Shown here one piece after another: positions 15,876-24,294 of a stretch of DNA of 64,000 bases; the stretch's first letter is position 1; every line of letters begins with the position of its first letter. The notes beneath the pieces are model-generated. The model was not told the origin of the DNA. It saw only the letters and a program-made list of their open reading frames with translations, and ran no database searches. The translations under genes were made by a program, and so were the position numbers. The DNA comes from Ruoffia tabacinasalis (GTDB taxonomy: Bacteria > Bacillota > Bacilli > Lactobacillales > Aerococcaceae), in the NCBI RefSeq assembly GCF_042652985.1, contig NZ_JBHSHQ010000004.1, positions 1 through 64,000 on the forward strand, given 5' to 3'.

Positions 15876-17498
15876 ATGAAACATATTAGAAAAATTATCG
15901 CAGTTATTATTGTGGCAGTGATTGGTTTCCAAGTTTATAGTCAATTTAGTTCAAGTACCACAGGTGTAGCACAGGAAGATAAGATTTTAAATTTATCTGT
16001 TGCATCTGAGCCGATTATGGATCCAGCTTTTGTGACGGATTCATATTCCATGCCAATGATTAAGAATATTTTTGAAGGATTGACTCGTCCAACCAATGAA
16101 GGTGAGATTGTTCCAGCGATGGCGGAGTCTTGGGATGTGAGTGAAGATGGTAAGACTTATACATTCCATCTACGTGAGGGAATCGAGTGGAATAACGGTG
16201 ATCCAGTTACTGCGGCTGACTTTGAATATGCTTGGAGGCGTATCATTAATCCTGAAACGGGAGCACCGAATGCATCCAAGATGTTTGTTATTGAAGGAGC
16301 GGAAGCATACTTTATGGGCGAAGGGTCAGAAGAAGATGTGAAAATCAATGCGGTTGATGATCAAACGTTTGAAGTGACGTTGGCAGAGCCTGCTCCTTAC
16401 TTTATTGAATTAACAGCGCGACAGACAACGATGATGCCTGTTCATCAAGCGACGGTAGAAGCAGATGGTTCATGGGCAACTGAAGCCGGTGAACAATTTG
16501 TATCCAATGGACCATTTAATTTTGTTGAATGGAATCACAATGGAGATTATACACTAGAGAAGAATGAAGGATATTGGGATGTAGCGAACGTTGACTTAGA
16601 CGGCGTGCATGTGCGAATTATTGAAGATGCGATGACGGCAAATATGAGTTTTGATAATGAGGAACTTGATTTTATTGGTATTCCTTTCAACACAATTCCA
16701 GCAGATGCAATCGATAGCTACCGCGAGAACGGAGAATTAGATGTCACAGAAATTGGTGCAACATATAAGTATAAGCTAAATACAACAGATGAAGTGATGG
16801 CGAATGTGAATATCCGTCGTGCTCTGTCCCTAGCGATTAACCGTCAAGAATTGATAGATAATGTGGTTAAAGGTGAACAAACACCAGCATTAGGAGGCAT
16901 TGCTCCAACGGTCAAAGGCTTTGAAGAGGATCGTGGTTACTTTGAAGATGCGGATTACGAGACAGCGCGTGAATACTTGGCTCAAGGGATGGAAGAGCTG
17001 GGTTATGATGATGCGACAGCTATGCCGATTGTCATCCAAACCAATGATAATGATTCTCATATGGCAGTGGCACAATTCATTCAAAACGAATGGGAGCGCG
17101 AACTTGGTGTTCAAGCAACGATTGAAACAGCAGAAATTAATGTTCACTTTGAAAGCATGAGTCAACTTAATTATCAGGTGGGGCGTATTGGACCGACGGT
17201 TGATTTCAATTCAGCTTATGCCTTTCTTGATCATTATTATGCAGCTGGAAATGGGCAAAATAGAACGGGCTGGGAAAGCGCTGAGTACCAACAAATTCTA
17301 GACGATGTTCTATTTGAAGAAGATGAATCCGTACAACGTAACATGTATCTAAAAGCAGAAGAAATTCTAATGGACGAGATGCCTTTTATTCCAATCTACT
17401 ACTATAGTAATCCTCAAGTAGTGAATGACCGTGTGGATGGACTGTTCGTTGATGGAATGGTGGATGTCCAACTAAAAGAAGTAACAATAACTGAATAA
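15876..17498 (+). CDS. Oligopeptide ABC transporter substrate-binding protein (OppA-like)
   Basis: 540 residues of the SBP_bac_5 (OppA/DppA) family. The conserved early block NIFEGLTRP is followed by AESWDVSEDGKTYTFHLRE. The N terminus (about 1-32) is a hydrophobic export or anchor segment but has no lipobox cysteine, unlike most Gram-positive peptide-binding proteins. GGAGG lies just before ATG 15876. No permease or ATPase genes are adjacent, so it must use a transporter encoded elsewhere. It is the first structural gene behind the Leu leader and is coupled to a dipeptidase-like gene. Confidence 0.9.
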   Translation: MKHIRKIIAVIIVAVIGFQVYSQFSSSTTGVAQEDKILNLSVASEPIMDPAFVTDSYSMPMIKNIFEGLTRPTNEGEIVPAMAESWDVSEDGKTYTFHLREGIEWNNGDPVTAADFEYAWRRIINPETGAPNASKMFVIEGAEAYFMGEGSEEDVKINAVDDQTFEVTLAEPAPYFIELTARQTTMMPVHQATVEADGSWATEAGEQFVSNGPFNFVEWNHNGDYTLEKNEGYWDVANVDLDGVHVRIIEDAMTANMSFDNEELDFIGIPFNTIPADAIDSYRENGELDVTEIGATYKYKLNTTDEVMANVNIRRALSLAINRQELIDNVVKGEQTPALGGIAPTVKGFEEDRGYFEDADYETAREYLAQGMEELGYDDATAMPIVIQTNDNDSHMAVAQFIQNEWERELGVQATIETAEINVHFESMSQLNYQVGRIGPTVDFNSAYAFLDHYYAAGNGQNRTGWESAEYQQILDDVLFEEDESVQRNMYLKAEEILMDEMPFIPIYYYSNPQVVNDRVDGLFVDGMVDVQLKEVTITE

Positions 17499-17529
17499 TA
17501 TAGACACATTGAAAGGTGAGGAATTAATT

Positions 17530-18900
17530 ATGACAGTAGATTATAAAGCAATCGCAAAAGATTACGCAGACAAATATATGGAGGACTTATTTACGTACTT
17601 GCGCTATGAGACCGTCTCAGCGCAAGGTCGTGAAATTCCTGAGACTGCCAATTTTGTTAGAGATACTATTATTGAAGCTGGTGGTGAGAGTGAAATTCTA
17701 GGAGATCTAGGGGGGCATCCTGTCGTTTACGGCTATTTCAAAGCCGGTGCTAATGGCAATAGTGACAAGACATTACTATTCTACAACCATTACGACGTTC
17801 AACCAGAAGATCCAATTGATGAATGGAAGACAAATCCTTTTGAACCAACGGTTGTTGATGGCAAAATTGTTGCTCGTGGTGTGTCTGACAATAAGGCGAA
17901 CTTTATGTCGCGGATTGTCGCGGTTAAGGCCATTCAAGATACTGAAGGCGGCTTACCTTGTAATGTGAAGTTCTTTGTTGAAGGTGAGGAAGAGATTGGA
18001 AGTCCTAATATTGATAAGTATCTAGAGACTTATGCAGATAAGTTCAGTGCAGATGCCTGTATTTGGGAATCAGGCAGTAAAGATAGCGAAGAGCGAATGG
18101 TAATTAGTGCGGGGGTTAAAGGGATTGCCTACTTCGAAGCATCCGTTGTCAGTGCGGATATTGATATTCACTCTTCACAAGCTGCGGTGATTGATAATGG
18201 GGCTTGGCGTTTAGTCCATGCTTTAGCAACTTTGCGTGATGCCGATAATAATATTACGGTTGATGGATTCAAAGAAATGCGCACAGAACCAACCGACGTT
18301 GAGAAAGAGAGTGTTGCAGCATTTCCTTATAATGAAGCCGCAACGATAGATACTTATGGATTAAAGCATCCTTTAATTACGGATGGCTTAGATTATTCTG
18401 CCCAAGAGGCGTTAATTCTTTATCCAACGATGACAATTAGTGGCTTGTTATCAGGTTATACGGGTCAAGGGACGAAGACGGTCCTACCACGTAAAGCGAT
18501 GGCGAAAATTGATGTGCGACTTGTTCCAGGCTATGAACCTAAAACGGTTTATGATGTGTTGCGCAAGCACTTTGATAATCATGGCTTTAAAGATGTTGAC
18601 TTGGAGTTATTAACTGGAGTGAAGCCATTTAGAACGGATATATCCGATCCATTCACAGAACAAGTGATAAACTCTGCTAAAGAAGTTTACGGAGAAGAGA
18701 ATGTCATCTTAGAATTAAATTCTGCAGGAACAGGGCCGATGTATGGGTTCGGAAAATACCTAAATGTACCTATCTTAGGTGCTGGAACAAGTTGGGTCGA
18801 GTCTGGCGCACATGCACCAAATGAGAATATTCGGGTTGAAGATTACTATCAAGGTGTAGAACATATTATTCAATTACTGCATACATTTTCGAAGAAATAG
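17530..18900 (+). CDS. M20-family metallopeptidase (dipeptidase-like)
   Basis: 456 residues of the ArgE/DapE/CNDP-type M20 family. The metal block is FYNHYDVQPEDP near residue 85, the catalytic glutamates are in EGEEEIGSPN near 155, and the dimerisation lid is central. It releases amino acids from peptides taken up into the cell. The start is ATG 17530, with AAGGTGAGG (17513-17521) upstream; the in-frame ATG at 17509 lies before that site. Paired with the peptide-binding protein behind the Leu leader, its likely job is to free leucine from peptides. Confidence 0.88.
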   Translation: MTVDYKAIAKDYADKYMEDLFTYLRYETVSAQGREIPETANFVRDTIIEAGGESEILGDLGGHPVVYGYFKAGANGNSDKTLLFYNHYDVQPEDPIDEWKTNPFEPTVVDGKIVARGVSDNKANFMSRIVAVKAIQDTEGGLPCNVKFFVEGEEEIGSPNIDKYLETYADKFSADACIWESGSKDSEERMVISAGVKGIAYFEASVVSADIDIHSSQAAVIDNGAWRLVHALATLRDADNNITVDGFKEMRTEPTDVEKESVAAFPYNEAATIDTYGLKHPLITDGLDYSAQEALILYPTMTISGLLSGYTGQGTKTVLPRKAMAKIDVRLVPGYEPKTVYDVLRKHFDNHGFKDVDLELLTGVKPFRTDISDPFTEQVINSAKEVYGEENVILELNSAGTGPMYGFGKYLNVPILGAGTSWVESGAHAPNENIRVEDYYQGVEHIIQLLHTFSKK

Positions 18901-18953
18901 AACAGTCAATGAGGATTAAGTGTGAATAAAGCGAGAATAAAGCGAGAAAATGG

Positions 18954-18982
18954 TTGACGAACATTAGAAAAGCATGTATTAT
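18954..18982 (+). promoter_or_regulatory. Promoter of the Ile-leader operon
   Basis: TTGACG at 18954-18959, 17-base spacer, TATTAT at 18977-18982. Confidence 0.75.
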
Positions 18983-19012
18983 TCTAATATATTAAAAAGA
19001 GAGGTGAAAAAT

Positions 19013-19090
19013 ATGTCAACATTTGCTAACGTATCAACTTCAAATATTATTAACAGCATTATTATTATTATCGAACAACGATATCTATAA
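19013..19090 (+). CDS. Isoleucine-rich leader peptide (attenuator)
   Basis: A 25-codon frame from ATG 19013 with GAGAGGTG at 19000-19007. Seven of 25 residues are isoleucine, at positions 12, 13 and an unbroken run 16-20. It has exactly the same length as the Leu leader upstream of oppA1 and is likewise followed by alternative stems and a terminator, here ahead of an amidohydrolase gene. The Ile run is the expected sensor for charged tRNA-Ile. Confidence 0.77.
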   Translation: MSTFANVSTSNIINSIIIIIEQRYL

Positions 19091-19228
19091 TAAGCTGTTA
19101 TTTGAAGGAGCCTATATAGATATTAGACATAATATCTAGGTAGGCTAAGGTAACAAATGTTGCATTTTTTGCCGGTCGTATTAAATACACCTACCTAGAG
19201 TGAATTACTAGGTGGGTGTATTTTTTTA
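19080..19228 (+). promoter_or_regulatory. Ile attenuator: mutually exclusive RNA stems
   Basis: Segment 0 (19080-19089, the end of the leader frame) pairs with segment 1 (19115-19124), 10 bp with one G-U. Segment 1 (19111-19124) alternatively pairs with segment 2 (19131-19144), 14 positions with one mismatch and a 6-base loop. Segment 2 (19136-19144) pairs with segment 3 (19190-19198), 9 bp perfect, as antiterminator. Segment 3 (19184-19198) pairs with segment 4 (19208-19222), 15 bp, as terminator. The logic is the same as in the Leu attenuator: stalling at the Ile codons leaves segment 0 free and favours read-through. Confidence 0.77.
19184..19228 (+). terminator. Attenuator terminator before the amidohydrolase
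   Basis: AATACACCTACCTAG (19184-19198) and CTAGGTGGGTGTATT (19208-19222), followed by TTTTT. Confidence 0.88.
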
Positions 19229-19250
19229 TTATTAGAAAAGGGGAAAAACA

Positions 19251-20435
19251 ATGAACTTAACAAACAAACTTTACGAGACTATTCTACAAGAAGAGGCCAA
19301 CATGATTGCATTCCGTCGCGAACTACATCAATATCCTGAGTTATCAATGGAAGAATATGAGACAACTAAACGCATTGCGCGTGAATTAGATAAAGTAGGC
19401 TTATCATACAAATTCATGGAGCCCACGGGATTAGTGGGTGAGATTGTGGGAGGTAAGCCAGATAGAACGGTCTTATTGAGAGCCGATATCGATGCTCTAC
19501 CTATCTATGAAGTGACTCGTGACTTAGAGTATTGTTCTAAAAATGACGGTGTAATGCATGCTTGTGGACATGATACCCATGCTTCGATGTTGTTAACGGC
19601 ATTGAAAGCTTTGAATAAAGAGAAGGCAGACTTACAAGGAACGGTTCGCTTTGTATTCCAGCCTTCTGAAGAAAATGGACAAGGTGCTTTGAAGATGATT
19701 GAACAGGGTGTCACTGAAGGGGCGGATAACGTCTTTGGTATCCATATTCAAAGCGGAGTTAGAACAGGTGTTGTCATGTGTCCAGAAGGCGAGATGATGG
19801 CGTCACATGATTTACTGACGGTTAACTTTACCGGAAAGGGTGGGCATGCTGCCAGACCTGAGAAATGTGTGGATGCAGCAGTGATGGCAAGTAGCTTTGT
19901 GATGAATGCGCAAGCTGTTGTAGCGCGTGAAATGAGTCCAATAGAATCAGTTGTTGTAACTATTGGTAAGATGGAGGTTGGAGACCGCTTCAATGTCATT
20001 GCGGAGCGTGCACACTTAGAAGGAACAGTCAGAACGTTTAACCCCGTTACGCGCGAAAAAGCAGAAACAGCCTTAAAACGTTACGCTCAAGCAGTGGCTT
20101 CGATGTATGGTGGGACTGTGGAGTTTGGTTATCAACATGTTACTCAACCCGTTAGTAATGATGTAGCGAGTGCTCAAAGGGTTCAAGGATTAGCAAGCGA
20201 GTTTTTCGGGGAGGAGAATGTCGTCAAGCAAGGTAAGACGACGGGTGGTGAAGATTTTAGTTTCTACATGGTGAATGGCGGTCTACCAGGAGCCTTCGCG
20301 GTTGTCGGCGCACAAAGTGATGATGAAGCGACCCACTATGAACATCATCATAATAAATTTAATGTGGATGAGGCAGCGTTGAAGAACGGTGCACGAGTGA
20401 TGGCTGAATATGCGTATCGATATCTAAACAATTAA
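19251..20435 (+). CDS. M20D amidohydrolase (N-acyl amino acid hydrolase type)
   Basis: 394 residues with the M20D blocks HACGHDTHASM, PSEENGQGALKM and, near the C terminus, TTGGEDFSFYM. It is a paralogue of the enzyme at 5739 and likely releases an amino acid from N-acyl or peptide substrates. ATG 19251 follows AAAAGGGG. It is the first structural gene behind the Ile leader and is followed after 15 bases by a second oligopeptide-binding gene. Confidence 0.88.
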   Translation: MNLTNKLYETILQEEANMIAFRRELHQYPELSMEEYETTKRIARELDKVGLSYKFMEPTGLVGEIVGGKPDRTVLLRADIDALPIYEVTRDLEYCSKNDGVMHACGHDTHASMLLTALKALNKEKADLQGTVRFVFQPSEENGQGALKMIEQGVTEGADNVFGIHIQSGVRTGVVMCPEGEMMASHDLLTVNFTGKGGHAARPEKCVDAAVMASSFVMNAQAVVAREMSPIESVVVTIGKMEVGDRFNVIAERAHLEGTVRTFNPVTREKAETALKRYAQAVASMYGGTVEFGYQHVTQPVSNDVASAQRVQGLASEFFGEENVVKQGKTTGGEDFSFYMVNGGLPGAFAVVGAQSDDEATHYEHHHNKFNVDEAALKNGARVMAEYAYRYLNN

Positions 20436-20450
20436 AAGGAGAGAAAAGTA

Positions 20451-22055
20451 ATGAAACGAATCAAACAATTATTCTTATTATTTCTAGTTTATTTAATGTT
20501 TGCACCAGGTACTCATAGTGTATTCGCACAAGCGCCTGAACCAGGTGTTTTGAGAACGTCTTTAGCGAGTGATCCCGTCTTAGACCCCGCGCTAGTTCCT
20601 GATACTTATTCTGGTATTATGATTAAGAACTTAATGGAAGGCTTAACTCGCCCCGATGCAGAAGGTGTACCAGAACCTGCCATGGCAGAATCATGGGATG
20701 TGAGTGAAGACGGTTTAGTTTATACATTCCATCTAAGAGAGGGGTCTTGGTCGAATGGGGATCCAGTGACTGCTGGGGACTTTGAATTTGCTTGGAAGCG
20801 TGTCTTAGATCCGGATACGGCGTCACCAAAGGCAGGAGACTTATTTGAAGTAGCGAATGCACAAGCATATTACTTAGGTGAAGCAGAGCTTGAAGATGTT
20901 GGTATTAAAGCCTTAGATGATAAGACGTTGGAGGTGACATTGGAGAGTCCAACACCCTATTTCCTTGATTTGACCGCAAGAACAACTGTGATGTATCCAG
21001 TCAACCCAAGAACGGTGGAAGAGAATTCGTCGTGGGCTCTGGAAGCTGGATAAAATTATGTAACTAATGGACCCTTTACATTATCAGAATGGGAACATAA
21101 TAGTTACTTTGTCTTTAGCAAAAGCCCATCGTACTGGGATAATGAGAATGTTCAATTAGAGACAGTTGAGATACAAATTATTGAAGCGGAATCGACTGCG
21201 AATGCGGCTTTCCAAGCAGGTGAGATTGATTTTGTAGGAATCCCTTTCAATACTGTATCTTTAGATGCCTTAAATACGTATAGAGCGGACGAAACACTTG
21301 AAACTGTTGACTTTGCGGCCTTATATGAATACAAGATGAATGTAACCGATCCACAGTTGTCGAATGTAAACATTCGTAAAGCGTTAGCTTATGGAATTGA
21401 CCGCCAAACATTAATTGATAATATTACGAAAGCTAATGAAAAACCGGCCTTAGGTCTAGTCTCACCAACGATGCGTGGCTTTGAAGATAGTAATAACTAT
21501 TTCCAAGACGGTGACTTTGAGACAGCGCGTGAATATTTAGCTAAAGGGTTAGAGGAATTAGGACTCAATGATCCTTCAGAATTAACGGTTACTTTGACAA
21601 CCAACACAAGTGAAACTCATGGTGCCATTGCTCAATATTTACAGGCAGGTTGGGTAAATAATTTAGGTATTAATGTAGAGATTGCCAACCAAGAATGGCA
21701 AGTTCACTTAGATAACTTATTAACCTTGAACTATCAATTAGGACGTCTCGGTTCAGTGGCGGAATATAATGATCCGAATGCTTTCTTGGAGATGTATTAT
21801 GAACTAGATAATGGAATGAATCGTACTGGTTGGGAGAATGCTGAGTATCGAGCATTACTAGATGAAGCCAATGTAGAGACAGATGAAGCGGCTCGGGTTG
21901 AGCTATTGAAGCAAGCTGAAGTGGTCTTCATGGATGAGATGCCAACAGTACCCGTTTACTTTTATAGTAATGCTTACGTCGCCAAAGACTTTGTGCAAAA
22001 TATGCATCCCGATGCCTTTGTTGATGTGCAATTGAAACACGTTGTTGTTGAGTAG
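20451..22055 (+). pseudogene. OppA-like peptide-binding protein with an in-frame TAA stop
   Basis: A second SBP_bac_5 protein, a paralogue of the one at 15876 and about 534 codons long. Residues 1-200 read from ATG 20451 with a signal peptide ending near FAQ. TAA at 21051-21053 then interrupts the frame, and homology continues in the same frame to 22055 (NGPFTL, then a normal C-terminal half). The paralogue has TEAGEQFVSNGPF where this one has LEAG-stop-NYVTNGPF, so a single base change in a sense codon explains it. No lipobox cysteine is present. Either a recent null mutation or a sequencing error. The truncated 200-residue product would not bind peptides. Confidence 0.85.
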
Positions 22056-22072
22056 TTTTATAATTGAGCGAG

Positions 22073-22106
22073 CACGAAACTTGAGTGATTGAGTTTCGTG
22101 TTTTTT
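22073..22106 (+). terminator. Terminator of the Ile-leader operon
   Basis: CACGAAACT (22073-22081) pairs with AGTTTCGTG (22092-22100), followed by TTTTTT. Confidence 0.85.
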
Positions 22107-22123
22107 GTTGTGGATTTAATTAG

Positions 22124-22270
22124 CACTCGAATATGAAACGAGTTCCAGATTAGGTGAGAATAGGCACTCGAATTGAAAACGAGTTCCTGATTAAGTCTAA
22201 ATTAGCACTCGAATTTAAAACGAGTGCTTGTTTAACTGGAAATTAACACTCGAATAAAAATCGAGTGTCA
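22124..22270. repeat. 41-bp intergenic tandem repeat array (family B)
   Basis: CACTCGAA starts at 22124, 22165, 22206 and 22247, exactly 41 bases apart. Each copy carries a small hairpin: CACTCGAA, a short A/T-rich loop, then an ACGAGT or TCGAGTG complement. A further copy of the hairpin lies at 22474-22492, after an insertion of other repeats. No protein is encoded. Confidence 0.88.
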
Positions 22271-22335
22271 AGTCCAAAATATTGTGTAAAAATCCAATGC
22301 AAGTTACCTCATTTCCTGATGGGGATGAGGAGGCC

Positions 22336-22425
22336 GATCCATTTACCTACCATAATTCAAACTTATTGTGGTCGCAAACTCAATTACCTACCACAATTTC
22401 AATTCATTGTGGTCGCTATCTCAAT
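22336..22425. repeat. 41-bp repeat pair nested in family B (family C)
   Basis: ACCTACCA..AATT and the following TTGTGGTCGC block occur twice with a 41-base period (TTACCTACCATAATTC near 22339 and TTACCTACCACAATTTC near 22380). Each copy has a CCACAA/TTGTGG-type hairpin. The sequence differs from family B but has the same period. The remaining bases up to the bceR-like gene at 22598 hold nothing else that I can support. Confidence 0.75.
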
Positions 22426-22597
22426 TTCCAATCGAATCTCTCTATATTTGAGTATTTGGCTTCGTAGTAAAACCTCGAATAAAAATCGAGTGCTAGTTTA
22501 ACCCAGGGGGCTTTGGAAAGATGTCTACTCAATTTACTTTATGGTATTATTTGAGTACAGAAGTTGAAGGTTTTGTTGAAAGTGGTGAGGAAGTAAC

Positions 22598-23284
22598 TTG
22601 AAAATTATGATTATTGAAGATGATTTGACGATTGCCAAGGAATTAGGCAAAGTCTTTGAGAAGTGGCAATTCGAAGTAGTGATTGTCGAAGAATTTGAAT
22701 ATATAATAGAAGCTTTTAGAGAGGAGCAACCGCAACTGATCTTGCTGGACGTTAATTTGCCTTACTACAACGGCTATTATTGGTGTAGGGAGATTCGTAA
22801 GGAGTCGGATATACCGATTATTTTCATCTCATCGGTATCTGATCGCATGGATATGATTATGGCTATGCAGATGGGGGCCGATGATTACATTCCGAAGCCG
22901 ATTGATATGCAGTTTATGGTGAGTAAGGTACAAGCTTTGTTGCGTCGAACCTATGATTTCTCGATGCAGGCAGGGAACATGGAGTTTGCGGGCGTTCTCT
23001 TAGATATTCCTAAATCTAAAGTAATCTACCAAGGCGGGCAAGCGGATTTAACCTTTACTGAGTTGCAAATTATGACGACCTTATTCCAGCACAAAGGGGA
23101 GTATGTGAGTCGGGAAGCTATTTTGGATGATTGCTGGCAAAATAATCAATTTATTGATGATAATACTTTGGCGGTTAATATGACAAGAATTCGTAAGAAA
23201 TTAAAGAGCATTGGCTTAGACAATTTTATTGAAACTAAGAAAAATTATGGCTACCGTTTAAAAGGTGAAGGTGATTCAGTATGA
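22598..23284 (+). CDS. bceR: Response regulator, BceR-like (OmpR family)
   Basis: 228 residues: receiver domain (about 1-115) with acidic EDD start, phospho-acceptor in LLDVNLP and the KP switch, then an OmpR-type winged helix (about 130-225). It starts at TTG 22598 after GAGGAAG. It overlaps the kinase gene by four bases and lies before a BceAB-type ABC transporter, the standard order for peptide-antibiotic detoxification modules. A cognate binding box is visible at 24180. Confidence 0.88.
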   Translation: MKIMIIEDDLTIAKELGKVFEKWQFEVVIVEEFEYIIEAFREEQPQLILLDVNLPYYNGYYWCREIRKESDIPIIFISSVSDRMDMIMAMQMGADDYIPKPIDMQFMVSKVQALLRRTYDFSMQAGNMEFAGVLLDIPKSKVIYQGGQADLTFTELQIMTTLFQHKGEYVSREAILDDCWQNNQFIDDNTLAVNMTRIRKKLKSIGLDNFIETKKNYGYRLKGEGDSV

Positions 23285-24177
23285 TGCGCCGGTTTTTAAG
23301 CCAACATATGGGGTTAATCACCTTATTTATAGCGATGCATTTATTAATTTGGCTGGTGTTCATTTTATTTGCTTTGCCAATGGATGTCTTTGGTGTCTTG
23401 TTCTGGAACTTAACGATTATGATGGGTGTTTATCTCGTATATAAAGCGTTAGTATTCAAACGCGAAAGTCAACTGAGAGAAGTAATTGAAGAATTGGAGC
23501 AGGAGCGCACGGACATACTTGAACAAAGTCGCTTAAGGCAAAGTGAATTAGAAAATTACTTTATGATGTGGGTCCATCAAATAAAAACGCCGATTACAGT
23601 CAGTCAATTAATTTTAAGCAATCCCGATGACAAGGCCTTGGCTAATTTGCGACAGGAAATGTTGGATATCGATAATTATACGAATATGGCTCTGAATTAT
23701 TTGAAACTATCTAACCCTGAGACGAACATGGTATTTTCTAAGCGAAAGCTAGGTGAAATAATCAAACCACTCCTGCGTAAATATCGTATTCAATTCATTC
23801 AACATAATATTAAATTACACTATGAGCTGAATGAAGCAGAAGTTGTGACCGAAGTGAATTTAACAAGTTTAATGATTGAGCAACTACTGAACAATGCCTT
23901 GAAATACGCTAAACAAGAAAGTATCTACCTGACATTTGATCCCGAAACGTATGTATTATCGATTAAAGATACCGGAAAAGGCATTCGAGCGGAAGATTTG
24001 CCGAAGATATTTGATAAAGGCTATTCAGGTTTTAATGGGCAATTGAATCAAAAGTCAAGCGGACTTGGTTTGTACTTAGTGAACTTAGTGTCTAAGCGTT
24101 TGGAACAGCCAGTTACCGTTGAGTCTAGAGTGAATGAAGAGACGGTCTTTACGATAAAATTCCACAAAGAGGCCTAA
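23281..24177 (+). CDS. bceS: Intramembrane-sensing histidine kinase, BceS-like
   Basis: 298 residues, short for a sensor kinase. Two N-terminal membrane segments (about 12-30 and 36-56) have almost no external loop, as in BceS kinases that sense through their ABC transporter. The H-box is WVHQIKTPIT, followed by an N-box (LLNNALKYA) and G-box (DTGKGI). Its ATGA start overlaps bceR. It probably phosphorylates the upstream regulator when the BceAB-like transporter engages a peptide antibiotic. Confidence 0.88.
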   Translation: MMRRFLSQHMGLITLFIAMHLLIWLVFILFALPMDVFGVLFWNLTIMMGVYLVYKALVFKRESQLREVIEELEQERTDILEQSRLRQSELENYFMMWVHQIKTPITVSQLILSNPDDKALANLRQEMLDIDNYTNMALNYLKLSNPETNMVFSKRKLGEIIKPLLRKYRIQFIQHNIKLHYELNEAEVVTEVNLTSLMIEQLLNNALKYAKQESIYLTFDPETYVLSIKDTGKGIRAEDLPKIFDKGYSGFNGQLNQKSSGLGLYLVNLVSKRLEQPVTVESRVNEETVFTIKFHKEA

Positions 24178-24179
24178 TC

Positions 24180-24193
24180 TTACAATTTTGTAA
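24180..24193. promoter_or_regulatory. BceR-type binding box before bceAB
   Basis: TTACA-ATTT-TGTAA at 24180-24193 fits the BceR-family consensus TnACA-N4-TGTAA. A second half-like TTTTTGTAAGA lies at 24206-24216. TATACT at 24248-24253 could be the -10 of the activated bceAB promoter; no good -35 is present, as expected for an activator-dependent promoter. Confidence 0.75.
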
Positions 24194-24294
24194 GGTTGGG
24201 TTATCTTTTTGTAAGATTGGTTAAAGGAACCTGGGGCGGTCGTTGGATATACTTAGGACATAGATTAGCGAATGAATATTAACGGAGGGATATT

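Noticed and set aside
22265..22501. 78-codon frame in the family B/C repeats
   Set aside because: It is made of repeat units, lacks an RBS and has no protein-like features.
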